Of a DNA stretch of 40,763 bases, positions 16,512-24,969 are shown one piece after another (positions within the stretch are counted from its first letter, which is position 1; every line of letters starts with the position of its first letter). Source of the stretch: Planctomycetota bacterium (lineage in GTDB: Bacteria > Planctomycetota > Planctomycetia > Planctomycetales > Planctomycetaceae). The DNA lies in contig VGZH01000054.1 of the NCBI GenBank assembly GCA_016872645.1, positions 1 to 40,763 of the forward strand, written 5' to 3'. Position numbers and translations under genes: made by a program. The notes under the pieces are model-generated. The model saw only the letters and a program-made list of their open reading frames with translations. It had not been told where the DNA came from and made no database searches.

Positions 16512-18610
16512 ATTTGCTCGACGGCAATCTTACGTTCCGCTCGTCCCGCCCACCATGTTTCCAAGGCGAGCAATCCTAACGCCACGACAATCAGCCAGCG
16601 CCAGACTTTTTGTCGACTTTCGAGTTCGGTGTCTCGTTGTTGTCGGACTCGGTCGATCCGTTGCGTGCGAGTCAATTCGGTCCCGATGCGGACTCCCCGT
16701 TGTTCCAGTTGCTCCAAATCCATCGGAGTGGTGAGGCTCTCGGAGGGGGAGAGATTGACCGCGAATCGCGTCTCCGTCGAGCCGACTTTCGCTCGGTAAA
16801 TCCCCGTCCGATCGGTTTCAGCGAACGTCGCGGCGTCCGATTCGAGCCGGACTTCACGGCCATCGGGCGTCTGTACGACGATCGGTTCCGGCTGTTTCGA
16901 CGATGGCAACGTCATCGGCTGACCGACCGCGACGCCCTCGGCGACCTCGGTCCCGCCACAAGCCAGATCGAGCAGCGCACCGACCAGCGGCACGAACTTG
17001 CTGGAGAGAGCTAATTGGCTGTCGGCCGGCTGCCAGCCGCTCGTCATTGCCAGCACTCGCCCCTTACCGACACTCCGCTCAAGCAGTGCCGGATCGCCGT
17101 TGTCGAACCTGGCCACGACCCGCGTGGTCGCGGGTGGCTTGAGCGTCACCACGCGATGCTTCCAAAAATGAATCTTTGTGAAGTCACTGTAGCGCGGGCT
17201 GGCAAACGGCGCAAACAGCGGATGCGTGAAGTCGATCTCGCCCAGCAGCAGATATTTTTCGCTGCGCGACTCGTTTGCTCCAACGGTGTCCCCCGCGACG
17301 CGCGAGAACTCGACATCGTCGAAGAACGTCGCGACCGATGTCGCCGCTTCATCGCCGTCCGGCACGAGCAATAGCACTCCTCCTTGCTCGACGAACTTCA
17401 TCAACGCCGTTCGCAGTTCCTCGGTGACCGGCTGTGACACGAGGGCGATCTTCGGCTCGATATCGCCCGGCGCTGTCAGCGGCTTTGTGACGTCCAGCGG
17501 ACGAACATCGACTCGTCGCAGCGGATCGTTCGCCACTGCCAGCCGGAGATAAAGCTGAAGCCCTTCGGGATCTTCTGCCGCATCGCGACCGGCGTACAGC
17601 AGCGTCGCCTCCAGCTGGCGCGGCGGGACGACGAAGAATGTGTTGTCGAAGTCGTGCTCGTCCCCTCGCAAAACGACTCGATCCATCTGCAAATTCTCGG
17701 CGCCTCGCGGCAACCGGATGATGCGAGTCTGACCGGGCGGAACGTAGACGTCCGTTCGGGCTCCTGACGATTCTGCTTCGGCCCACTCGACTGTGAACTG
17801 ATCGCCGCGCGAGTCGGCTGCGTTGACGACTCGCACACGCGCATCGCCGAGTTCATTCCCCTCTTCCGCCGGCAGCACTTGTGCGTGCGCGTTCGTTGTC
17901 TTCAGCGGCGCGACGGTCAGTGTCACCACGGGCACACGCTCCGGCCACTCGAAGGTTTGCAGAGCTTCGATCCGACTGCCGCTTTGAAAATCGCTGATGA
18001 CGACGATCTGCGGTTCCAATGGCGACTGCCGCACATCGCCGGAAGTGTCGAGCTCGCCTGCCACGGCCACCAGCGCCGTTCCGAGGTCCGTCGGCATCCA
18101 ATCGGGTTGCAGGGAATTCAATTGATTACGGACCAATTGCGGCTTGTTGGGAATCGGCGGGGCCCCCTCTTTTTGAAAGTCGATGATCGTTCGAAGCCGA
18201 TCGCTGAACGTGAACAGCGCGACATCGTCTTGCGGGTTCAAATCATCGAGCTGCTTCTCGGCCGCTTTGATCGCCTGCTGCCAGAGATCGCCACGTTTCA
18301 TGCTGGCACTGGTGTCGATCAAAATCGCCAAACGCTTGCCGGTGAGGTCGGCAAATGTCAGCGACGCCGCTTCTCGCAAGAACGGCCGACAAAACGCCAA
18401 CGTCACAAGAGCCAGTGCCGCCAGCCGCAACAGCAACAACAGCACTTGATCGAGCCGACTGCGGCGCGTGAGCCTCGGCGGAGTCGGCGACAGAAACATC
18501 AGCGAACTGAATTCCTGCCGGCCTCGCGGAGTCCGTCTCACTAAATGCAGAATCAGCGGCAGCGACAGCGCCGTCAGACCTGCCAGATAAAGGGGAACCA
18601 GAATGCCCAT
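16508..18610 (-). CDS. BatA-like membrane vWA-domain protein
   Basis: The 700-residue product begins with the BatA N-terminal domain. This has a membrane helix (LVPLYLAGLTALSLPLILHL), a cytoplasmic loop (RRTPRGRQEFSSLMFL) and a second helix near residues 55-75. A vWA domain follows, with an intact metal site DTSAS (D99, S101, S103). Beta-rich, CARDB-like and amidotransferase-like parts come next, then a C-terminal helix, WRWLIVVALGLLALETWW. ATG 18610 was chosen because GGGAG lies 6 bases upstream; a TTG at 18634 would be in the palindromic repeat and has no such support. BatA-type proteins act with MoxR ATPases and DUF58 proteins, both encoded just upstream. Chaperone or envelope stress roles are known for relatives; here the role is inferred. 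Confidence 0.9.
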   Translation of the reverse strand: MGILVPLYLAGLTALSLPLILHLVRRTPRGRQEFSSLMFLSPTPPRLTRRSRLDQVLLLLLRLAALALVTLAFCRPFLREAASLTFADLTGKRLAILIDTSASMKRGDLWQQAIKAAEKQLDDLNPQDDVALFTFSDRLRTIIDFQKEGAPPIPNKPQLVRNQLNSLQPDWMPTDLGTALVAVAGELDTSGDVRQSPLEPQIVVISDFQSGSRIEALQTFEWPERVPVVTLTVAPLKTTNAHAQVLPAEEGNELGDARVRVVNAADSRGDQFTVEWAEAESSGARTDVYVPPGQTRIIRLPRGAENLQMDRVVLRGDEHDFDNTFFVVPPRQLEATLLYAGRDAAEDPEGLQLYLRLAVANDPLRRVDVRPLDVTKPLTAPGDIEPKIALVSQPVTEELRTALMKFVEQGGVLLLVPDGDEAATSVATFFDDVEFSRVAGDTVGANESRSEKYLLLGEIDFTHPLFAPFASPRYSDFTKIHFWKHRVVTLKPPATTRVVARFDNGDPALLERSVGKGRVLAMTSGWQPADSQLALSSKFVPLVGALLDLACGGTEVAEGVAVGQPMTLPSSKQPEPIVVQTPDGREVRLESDAATFAETDRTGIYRAKVGSTETRFAVNLSPSESLTTPMDLEQLEQRGVRIGTELTRTQRIDRVRQQRDTELESRQKVWRWLIVVALGLLALETWWAGRAERKIAVEQM

Positions 18611-18627
18611 CAACGACTCCCGCAAAA

Positions 18628-18670
18628 AGTGCAAAGTGCACTTTGCACTCTGCGCTCGTCACTTTGCACT
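18628..18670. repeat. 22-bp perfect palindrome plus third half-copy
   Basis: Bases 18628-18649 form a perfect palindrome of half-site AGTGCAAAGTG and its complement CACTTTGCACT. The half-site CACTTTGCACT recurs at 18660-18670. It lies in the 78-base gap between DUF58 and the BatA-like gene, just ahead of the latter's Shine-Dalgarno sequence. Confidence 0.85.
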
Positions 18671-18688
18671 GCCTTTCAGGTCCCTAAG

Positions 18689-19651
18689 TCAAACTCGCCG
18701 TCGTCTCGCCACCTGCCGTCCGCGGCGCATCCGTGAATTCAACAAATCAAACAACGCCAAGTCGAGCGGTTGATCCGTGGTCAATTGGTAGACGTCGATG
18801 CCCAGGCCGCTGCACACGCGAGTGAGCGACTTTGCATGCGCATCGAACCGATCCAAGTAATCCGTCCGCGCCGCCTGCGGGTCGACGTAGAGTTCGCGGC
18901 CTGATTCGAGATCGAAGAACATCGACTCCTCGGAAAAGTGAAAGCCGACTTCGACGGGATCGAGTGTGCGAATCACGACTACCTCATGTCCCTGCGAGCG
19001 TAGGTAGCCAAGTTTCGTCTCCAACATCTCAATGGGCGCAAGCAGATCAGACAGCAGTACGACCACGCCGCGCTTGCGAGCCGTCCGCGCGACTTGTTCC
19101 AGCGGCAACCCGATGTTCGTCGCCGTCCCGGCCAGCTGGTGTTCTAAGAGCATCATCAGCCGATGGAGATGCCCCGAACGGAATCGAGCCGGCACGTACT
19201 CGCGAATTGCCTGATCGAACGTGATCAACCCGACCGCGTCACGTTGCAGTGTGAGGAAGTATGCGATCGTTGCGGCAACGGTCTTGGCGTATTCGGCCTT
19301 GTCGTATTTCAACGCAGCCGAATGAAATCCCATCGAGCGGCTCAGATCGACCAGCAGGTAACAACGCAGGTTCGTCTCGTCCTCGAAGCGTTTCAGGTAG
19401 AAGCGATCCGATCGGGCAAACAGCCGCCAGTCGAGGAATCGCAGATCGTCGCCGGGCGAGTACTGCCGGTACTCGGTGAACTCCACGGAGAACCCGTGGT
19501 ACGGACTGCGGTGCAAGCCGCTCAAGAATCCATCGACGACCAGCTTGGCCCGCAGTTCCAAATTCTTGATCCGCATCAACGTCGCAGGGTCGATGTACGA
19601 CGAGGCTCGGCTTTTGGAACGCACGGCAGCGGTGTTGTTCGGAGCGGTCAT
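18689..19651 (-). CDS. DUF58 domain-containing protein
   Basis: This 320-residue protein has the DUF58 signature GDDLRFLDWRLFARSDRFY with the following KRFEDE. A vWA-like core follows, with VDLSRSMGF (DxSxS metal site). No membrane segment is seen, so it is probably cytoplasmic. DUF58 proteins are standard partners of MoxR ATPases, and the MoxR gene lies 119 bases upstream on the same strand. Start ATG 19651 is preceded in frame by a TTG at 19654, which was rejected. The protein likely bridges MoxR to the membrane vWA proteins encoded downstream. Its exact client is unknown. Confidence 0.93.
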   Translation of the reverse strand: MTAPNNTAAVRSKSRASSYIDPATLMRIKNLELRAKLVVDGFLSGLHRSPYHGFSVEFTEYRQYSPGDDLRFLDWRLFARSDRFYLKRFEDETNLRCYLLVDLSRSMGFHSAALKYDKAEYAKTVAATIAYFLTLQRDAVGLITFDQAIREYVPARFRSGHLHRLMMLLEHQLAGTATNIGLPLEQVARTARKRGVVVLLSDLLAPIEMLETKLGYLRSQGHEVVVIRTLDPVEVGFHFSEESMFFDLESGRELYVDPQAARTDYLDRFDAHAKSLTRVCSGLGIDVYQLTTDQPLDLALFDLLNSRMRRGRQVARRRRV

Positions 19652-19654
19652 CAA

Positions 19655-19770
19655 GTTTTTCTGTCTTGTCCGGCCAATGGCTGAAGGCCGAAATCCGTTA
19701 GCTCAAACCTTTTTATCGTTCCAGGAGACTGAAACCGGCGAATGGCCGTCGGCTCACGGGGATTGTCCCG
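19655..19770. other. MoxR-DUF58 gap with short inverted pieces
   Basis: Between the two operon genes lie a small hairpin, ACGGG/CCCGT (19757-19772 region), and GC-rich words such as GGCCAATGGCTGAAGGCC that look like degenerate intergenic repeat. No open frame with protein-like composition is seen, and no T-run that would make a terminator. Confidence 0.4.
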
Positions 19771-20784
19771 TCAGCTTGCTGGCAAGGCGACTGTTTCCAA
19801 CAGTCGGCCGATGACGTGATCGACCGAAATCCCTTCGGCTTCCGCGCGGTATCCGACGAGAATGCGATGTCGCAGAACCGGGGCCGTGAGCGCGCGGATG
19901 TCTTCGATCGTCGCATGATTCCGGCCGTGCAGCAGCGCGCGGGCTTTGGCTCCGAGCACCACATATTGAGCGGCTCGTGTTCCCGCCCCCCAGCTCACCC
20001 ATTCGTTGATGAAGTCGGGCGTGCCGGATTGCGCGGGGCGGCTCGCGGCGGCGAGTCGCACGGCGTAGCGAACGATGTCCTCGGCGACGGGGACTCGCTG
20101 CACGACATCGTGAAAGCGGCGCACGTCGTCACCAGTGAAGAGCGGTTCGATCGGTTCGGGACGGCGCGACGTTGTCTGCTGCACGACAGTGACCTCGTCG
20201 TCTTCCGGCAGGTAGTCGATCAGCACGTTGAACATAAACCGGTCGAGCTGCGCTTCGGGGAGCGGGTACGTTCCTTCCATCTCGATCGGGTTCTGTGTGG
20301 CGAGCACGAAGAACGGTTCTTCGAGCGGATACCGCACGCCAGCAACTGTGACTTGATGCTCCTGCATGGCTTCGAGCAGCGCAGCCTGAGTCTTCGGCGG
20401 CGTGCGATTAATTTCGTCGGCGAGGATCACGTTGCCGAAGATCGGTCCTTTGACGAACTGCATGCGCCGATGTCCTTCGGCAGATTGTTCCAGAATCTCA
20501 GTGCCTGTGATGTCGGCCGGCATCAAGTCGGGAGTGAATTGGATACGCTGAAACTTCAGATGGAAGATTTGCGCGATCGACCGCACCAGCAGCGTCTTCG
20601 CCAAACCGGGAGCCCCTGTGATGAGGCAATGCCCGCCGGCGAACAGGCTGATCAGCAACTGCTCGATTACGTCGGCCTGCCCGATGATGACCTTCGAGAG
20701 TTGCTCGTCGATCCGCCGCCGGCTGCCGCGAAGTTGCTCGACCGCCTGTTGTTCCTGCACAAATTCGTCGAGTTCCTGTTGCAC
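19771..20784 (-). CDS. MoxR-family AAA+ ATPase
   Basis: This 337-residue AAA+ ATPase is of the MoxR type, thought to act as a chaperone that remodels vWA-containing partners using ATP. Walker A is GAPGLAKT, Walker B is VILADEIN, and sensor 1 lies in FVLATQNPIEMEGTYPLPEAQLDRF, all intact. The C-terminal lid domain ends the protein. GTG 20784 is favoured because AAAGGAG lies 8 bases upstream; the alternative GTG 20811 would overlap the SMP-30 stop as GTGA but lacks a Shine-Dalgarno. It is followed by DUF58, BatA-like vWA, DUF4175-like and vWA genes, the classical MoxR gene neighbourhood. Confidence 0.95.
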   Translation of the reverse strand: MQQELDEFVQEQQAVEQLRGSRRRIDEQLSKVIIGQADVIEQLLISLFAGGHCLITGAPGLAKTLLVRSIAQIFHLKFQRIQFTPDLMPADITGTEILEQSAEGHRRMQFVKGPIFGNVILADEINRTPPKTQAALLEAMQEHQVTVAGVRYPLEEPFFVLATQNPIEMEGTYPLPEAQLDRFMFNVLIDYLPEDDEVTVVQQTTSRRPEPIEPLFTGDDVRRFHDVVQRVPVAEDIVRYAVRLAAASRPAQSGTPDFINEWVSWGAGTRAAQYVVLGAKARALLHGRNHATIEDIRALTAPVLRHRILVGYRAEAEGISVDHVIGRLLETVALPAS

Positions 20785-20792
20785 GTCGGCGA

Positions 20793-20799
20793 CTCCTTT
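20793..20799 (-). promoter_or_regulatory. Ribosome binding site of moxR
   Basis: AAAGGAG on the minus strand lies 8 bases before GTG 20784. It is the strongest Shine-Dalgarno match in this part and decides the start of the MoxR gene in favour of the shorter form. Confidence 0.7.
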
Positions 20800-20807
20800 C
20801 GAGAGTG

Positions 20808-21758
20808 TCACATCTTTCGATGCACGGCCCAGCCGGGAATGGTGGTTCGAGATTGAAACAAAGTCTTTCCGGCAGTGACGTATAGCGTGCGGAGATCGTC
20901 GCCACCGAAGGTCACGTTTGTGATGGTATCTTCCGGGATCGGCAGCCGGCCGAGCAGTTTTCCATCCGGCCGGATAATCCAGATGCCGGTTGGAACTGCC
21001 GTCGATTCGTGCGGCCCGCGCGGTTGCGAGATGCCGGCCGCGACGTACAGATTTCCCTTTTGATCGACGGTCATACCGTCGCCCCCACGTCCGGGAGCGA
21101 AATCGAACACGACTCGCTGGTTGCTCGGTTCACCTTTCTCGGACAAATCGAATGCCCAGATCTTCCGGTGACCGCCGCTGATCGGGCAGCTATCGACGAG
21201 GTACAGCGTCTTCTCGTCGGGGCTGAGATGAATGCCGTTCGGCCGTTGAATTTGCGGCTGAGTCAGGATGCGCTGCACCGAGCCGTCGGTGTCGATGCGA
21301 TAGACCGAGTCGTGATCAAGCTCCATCGTCGTGCGATCGTCGTAGCACGGATCGGTGAAGAAGATCTGTCCGTTTGACCGCGCGGCGATGTCGTTCGGCG
21401 AGTTGTACCGCTTTCCCTCGAACCGATCGGTGAGCACTTCGACTTTGCCTGTGCTTATGTCGGTGCGTGTGATCCGGCGGTTACCGTCGTTGGGACTGAA
21501 CTCGTTCCCCTCACAGGCGAGCAGTCGGCCTTGGGCGTCAAACAGCAGACCGTTGGTTCGTCCGCTTGGAGTTCGCCAGACCGAGCGATGATTGGTTCGC
21601 GGATCAAACTTCATGATCCGGTTGTTGGGGATGTCGCTGAAGTAGACGCTTCCGTCAGCCGCCGCAGCCGGGCCTTCCAGAAACGCAACGGCGGTCGTCG
21701 GCGTGACGGCGAGCTGCTCGAAGAATTCGTAGGCCAGCGAAGTGTTGTGCAGATCCAT
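20808..21758 (-). CDS. SMP-30/gluconolactonase-like beta-propeller protein
   Basis: The 316-residue product is a six-bladed propeller of the SMP-30/gluconolactonase/LRE family, which hydrolyses lactones with a bound divalent metal. Family patterns are seen: EGPAAAADGSVYFSDI with the metal-binding Glu, NSPNDIAARSNGQIFFTDP, RPNGIHLSPDEKTLYLVDS and GDGMTVDQKGNLYVA. There is no signal peptide, so it is probably cytoplasmic. AAAGAGA about 4 bases before ATG supports the start. It ends at the start of the MoxR gene, so it is probably the gene ahead of MoxR in one transcript. The substrate cannot be told from sequence. Confidence 0.9.
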   Translation of the reverse strand: MDLHNTSLAYEFFEQLAVTPTTAVAFLEGPAAAADGSVYFSDIPNNRIMKFDPRTNHRSVWRTPSGRTNGLLFDAQGRLLACEGNEFSPNDGNRRITRTDISTGKVEVLTDRFEGKRYNSPNDIAARSNGQIFFTDPCYDDRTTMELDHDSVYRIDTDGSVQRILTQPQIQRPNGIHLSPDEKTLYLVDSCPISGGHRKIWAFDLSEKGEPSNQRVVFDFAPGRGGDGMTVDQKGNLYVAAGISQPRGPHESTAVPTGIWIIRPDGKLLGRLPIPEDTITNVTFGGDDLRTLYVTAGKTLFQSRTTIPGWAVHRKM

Positions 21759-21857
21759 GTCGTCTCTTTGGAGTGCGGCGTGTCAGCACCGCGTTGGAGA
21801 ATTTGGATTTGTCGGTCGTGCGAACCAAAGCGCTGCTGACACACTGCACGCCAAAGG

Positions 21858-23366
21858 CTACGCGATCAATTCGTGTCTCACCTGGCCATCGCCGGCGATG
21901 GGATACGGTCGGTTCTGTTGGTCGTGGATGACGGCGTGCGGGTTCAAGCCGAGCAGATGAAACGTCGTCGCGTGGATATCCTTCGGTGAGATCGGCGTGT
22001 CGGCGACCGTTCCGCCGATTCGGTCGCTGTGACCGATGACCGCTCCACGATGTGTGCCTCCGCCGGCGAGGGCCATCGAATAGACTTGTGACCAATGATG
22101 CCGAGCAGCTCCGACCGGCTTCGAGTCGATCTGCGGCGTGCGGCCATGCTCGCTCATGCAGAGGACCAGCGTGTCGTCCAGCAACCCGCGTTGCTCGAGG
22201 TCGAGGATTAGCGTGGAGAACGCCGCGTCGAAGCCGGGCAGCAAGTACTCCTTCATGCGCGGATAGTGATTTTGATGCGTGTCCCAGGCTCCGCTGAAGT
22301 AAGTGCCGTAAGCGTCCCAGAAGACCGAGACGAATTGCGTCCCCGACTCAATCAACCGCCGCGCGGCAAGGCACGACTGTCCGAACAGCGTGTGACCGTA
22401 TCGCTCGCGCAACGCCGGAACTTCGCGGCTGACGTCGAGCGCCTCGCGCGTTTTGGCCGACGTCAGCAGCGACAACGCGCGGCCTTGGTTCGACGAGTAC
22501 GATCGCTCAGCCAGCGTGTCGGCAGACAAACGAGCAGCATCGAACTGCGACAGTAGCTCGCGACGCAGGTTGAAACGGTCGAGCGACACATTTTCGGCGA
22601 AGCGGCCGGCTCCGTCGAACACGAAACGGCATTCGGGATCAACCGCCGCATACGGGTCGGAGTATTCCTTCGGCTGCTCGTGCCGAGCCTTCGGAGCGAT
22701 CCGCAACGACTTCCCTTCGAACTTCGCCCAGACCGGATCGAACCGCTGACCGAGAAACGCGGCATACGGCCCGGCGAGGACTCCCAGATCATCGACCTGC
22801 GAATTAAAAACCCAGGGCAAGCCGACGTGCCGCGGAGTCCATTCGCTGCTCGCCGATTTCTGTGCGGACTGCGACCAGAAGTAATCCGCGATCGAACCGA
22901 AGTACGGCCAATGCACCGGATCGCGCGGCTTGGTCTCGATGTCGGTCGTGTATGTCGGCATGCCGCTCAGAGCGTACGCGACGCAGTGCAGCGGGAATGG
23001 ATGCGTCATTGACCGGACGATCGTCAGGCGGTCGGTGATCTTCGAGGTCAGCGGCAGCCCCTCGCAGATCGGCACGCCGGAAAGCGCGGACGGTATGCCT
23101 TTCAAATCTCCTTGAATCTCGGCAGGCGCATCGTTTTTGGGATCGAACGTCTCATGCTGCGAAGCCGCCCCGAACAAAAAGACCATGATGCAGCGTTTGG
23201 CTTTTCCGAAGCCACGGAGTTCGCCGCCAGTCGCGAGCGACTCCGCCGCCAGCGCCGCGGCTCGCTCGGCTGTCAGTCCGTACAACCCCAGCCCGCCGAT
23301 GTGCAGCAAATCGCGACGACTGATCCCGTCGCACAATCGCCGTTGAGAACCCAACAATCGCAACAT
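21858..23366 (-). CDS. DUF1501 family Tat-exported protein
   Basis: This 502-residue member of the DUF1501 family, related in fold to alkaline phosphatase/sulfatase enzymes, is abundant in planctomycetes. A twin-arginine signal is seen as GISRRDLLHIGG near residue 18, followed by a hydrophobic stretch. Conserved parts include MVFLFGAASQHETFDPK, SMTHPFPLHCVAYALSG, GQSCLAARRLIESGTQFVSV, WDTHQNHYPRMK, MSEHGRTPQ and HHWSQVYSMALAGGG. ATG 23366 was chosen because GAGG lies about 8 bases upstream and it places the Tat motif near the N-terminus; the open frame runs on to 23618. Unlike most DUF1501 genes it has no DUF1549 partner next to it. Its enzymatic role is unknown. Confidence 0.9.
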   Translation of the reverse strand: MLRLLGSQRRLCDGISRRDLLHIGGLGLYGLTAERAAALAAESLATGGELRGFGKAKRCIMVFLFGAASQHETFDPKNDAPAEIQGDLKGIPSALSGVPICEGLPLTSKITDRLTIVRSMTHPFPLHCVAYALSGMPTYTTDIETKPRDPVHWPYFGSIADYFWSQSAQKSASSEWTPRHVGLPWVFNSQVDDLGVLAGPYAAFLGQRFDPVWAKFEGKSLRIAPKARHEQPKEYSDPYAAVDPECRFVFDGAGRFAENVSLDRFNLRRELLSQFDAARLSADTLAERSYSSNQGRALSLLTSAKTREALDVSREVPALRERYGHTLFGQSCLAARRLIESGTQFVSVFWDAYGTYFSGAWDTHQNHYPRMKEYLLPGFDAAFSTLILDLEQRGLLDDTLVLCMSEHGRTPQIDSKPVGAARHHWSQVYSMALAGGGTHRGAVIGHSDRIGGTVADTPISPKDIHATTFHLLGLNPHAVIHDQQNRPYPIAGDGQVRHELIA

Positions 23367-23579
23367 CGCGGCAGCCTCGGACAAAACTCGGTCGCGGCCA
23401 ATAGGCTGGCACAACGTACTGCGACGGCAATCGTCTGTCGACCGAAATCGTTCTGCCAACATCGTTCTGGCAACCGGATTTGGCAGATCGTTGGAGTCAG
23501 AGTGATGGGAGACTCGGTTGACGTGATTCTGCACGCTATCATCCACCGTTTCACCGTTTCGTGGTTTGGGAGGTCTGTG
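23367..23579. other. Divergent intergenic region DUF1501 / purD
   Basis: These 213 bases separate two divergent genes and must hold both promoters. GGGAGG (23568-23573) is the purD Shine-Dalgarno. No clear -10/-35 pair, purine riboswitch fold or operator could be recognised by eye. Confidence 0.5.
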
Positions 23580-24881
23580 ATGAAAGTTTTGGTCATCGGC
23601 CAAGGGGGCCGAGAGCATGCGTTATGCTGGAAGCTGAAGAACTCGCCGTCGGTCGAGCGAGTTTTTTGTGCTCCGGGAAACGCCGGCACGGCGCTGGAGG
23701 CGACGAATGTGGACATCGGTTCGACTGAGGTCGAACGGCTGGTGCAGTTCGCCAAGTCGGAACGGATCGATCTGACCGTCGTTGGGCCGGAGGCGTCGCT
23801 GGTGGCCGGTGTCGTCGATGCGTTTCAAGCGGCAGACCTCCGCATTTTCGGCCCCACGAAAAAGGCTGCCGAACTTGAAGGCAGCAAGATCTTCTCGAAG
23901 GAATTGATGCGCAAGGCCAACGTGCCGACGGCCGAGTTCCACTCGTTTTCGCGGCATCAGGATGCGGTCACTTTTCTGGAAGACCGCGAGGAAACTCCGC
24001 TGGTCGTGAAAGCGGACGGACTCGCGTCGGGCAAGGGTGTCTTCGTTTGCTCGAACCGCCAAGAGGCTCTCGAGGCGGTCAAGCAGATCATGCTCGAACA
24101 AGCCTTCGGCGCGTCAGGCAACAAGATCGTGATCGAAGAATGCCTGCACGGTCACGAGGCCAGCATCCTCGCAATCGTTGACGGAAACACAATCCTGACG
24201 TTGGAAGCCTGCCAGGATCACAAGCGAGCCTACGACGGCGACACCGGTCCGAATACCGGCGGCATGGGTGCGTATTGCCCGACTCCGCTGATCACCAGCC
24301 AGTTGATGGACGAGATTGTCGAGAAGGTGTTGGTCCCAACGGTTCACTTCATGAACGTTGAAGAGCGACCGTTCAAAGGCTGTCTCTACGCCGGCATCAT
24401 GGTCACCAATCAAGGCCCGAAGGTCTTGGAGTTCAACGTCCGCTTCGGTGACCCCGAAACGCAGCCGGTGTTGATGCGATTAAAGTCAGACCTCGGCCTG
24501 CTCCTAAAAGCCGCTGCCGACGGCAAGCTGGCCGAATTCGGCCCCGCTGAGTGGGATCCACGCCCCGCCGTCTGTGTCGTGATGGCTGCGGAAGGCTACC
24601 CAGCGACTCCGAAAAAGGGCGCACCAATTCGCGGACTCGACGAGGCGGCCGAACTGCCAGACGCGAAAGTATTTCACGCCGGAAGTGCTCGCCGAGGGGA
24701 CGACATCGTCGCCGACGGCGGCCGGGTGCTCGGCGTCACCGCGCTGGGATGCGATTTCGCGGAGGCCAAGCTCAACGCTTACCAGGCCGTGAAATGCATA
24801 CGCTGGCAAGGTGGCTGGTGCCGCAAAGATATCTCGGATCGAGCGCGGTCATATTTGAGCCGCGACGAGGTTGGAAAATGA
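23580..24881 (+). CDS. purD: Phosphoribosylamine-glycine ligase (GAR synthetase)
   Basis: This 433-residue ATP-grasp enzyme catalyses the second step of purine synthesis, joining glycine to phosphoribosylamine. The N-terminal motif VLVIGQGGREHALCWKL, the PGNAGT segment, the ATP-grasp parts VVKADGLASGKGVFV and VIEECLHGHEASILAI, and DHKRAYDGDTGPNTGGMGAYCP are all present. So is the FNVRFGDPETQPVL segment with metal ligands. Length is normal. ATG 23580 is fixed by GGGAGG 6 bases upstream; the frame is open back to 23112, opposite the DUF1501 gene. It is not in a purine cluster. The EpmA-like gene follows after a strong hairpin. Confidence 0.97.
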   Translation: MKVLVIGQGGREHALCWKLKNSPSVERVFCAPGNAGTALEATNVDIGSTEVERLVQFAKSERIDLTVVGPEASLVAGVVDAFQAADLRIFGPTKKAAELEGSKIFSKELMRKANVPTAEFHSFSRHQDAVTFLEDREETPLVVKADGLASGKGVFVCSNRQEALEAVKQIMLEQAFGASGNKIVIEECLHGHEASILAIVDGNTILTLEACQDHKRAYDGDTGPNTGGMGAYCPTPLITSQLMDEIVEKVLVPTVHFMNVEERPFKGCLYAGIMVTNQGPKVLEFNVRFGDPETQPVLMRLKSDLGLLLKAAADGKLAEFGPAEWDPRPAVCVVMAAEGYPATPKKGAPIRGLDEAAELPDAKVFHAGSARRGDDIVADGGRVLGVTALGCDFAEAKLNAYQAVKCIRWQGGWCRKDISDRARSYLSRDEVGK

Positions 24882-24885
24882 CAAG

Positions 24886-24949
24886 GTGACATGGTCAGGG
24901 GGTGACAGGGTGAGGAAACAAATCACCGTGCACCCCCTCTGCTTGTCAC
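24886..24949. repeat. Large imperfect hairpin between purD and epmA
   Basis: The left arm 24886-24913 and the right arm 24923-24949 are near-complementary. The blocks GTGACA, AGGGGGTG and GGTGA of the left arm meet TCACC, CACCCCCT and TGTCAC of the right arm, around a 9-base loop. There is no T-run, so it is not a standard terminator. Word composition (GGTGACA) suggests an interspersed intergenic repeat. Confidence 0.78.
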
Positions 24950-24969
24950 GCCTTCACCGGAATCAAGCC

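Noticed and set aside
19816-20856. 346-codon plus-strand open frame opposite MoxR
   Set aside because: Antisense to a gene with intact Walker A and B motifs; no family resemblance of its own.
24877-24949. Rho-independent terminator after purD
   Set aside because: The hairpin is strong but no T-run follows either arm.
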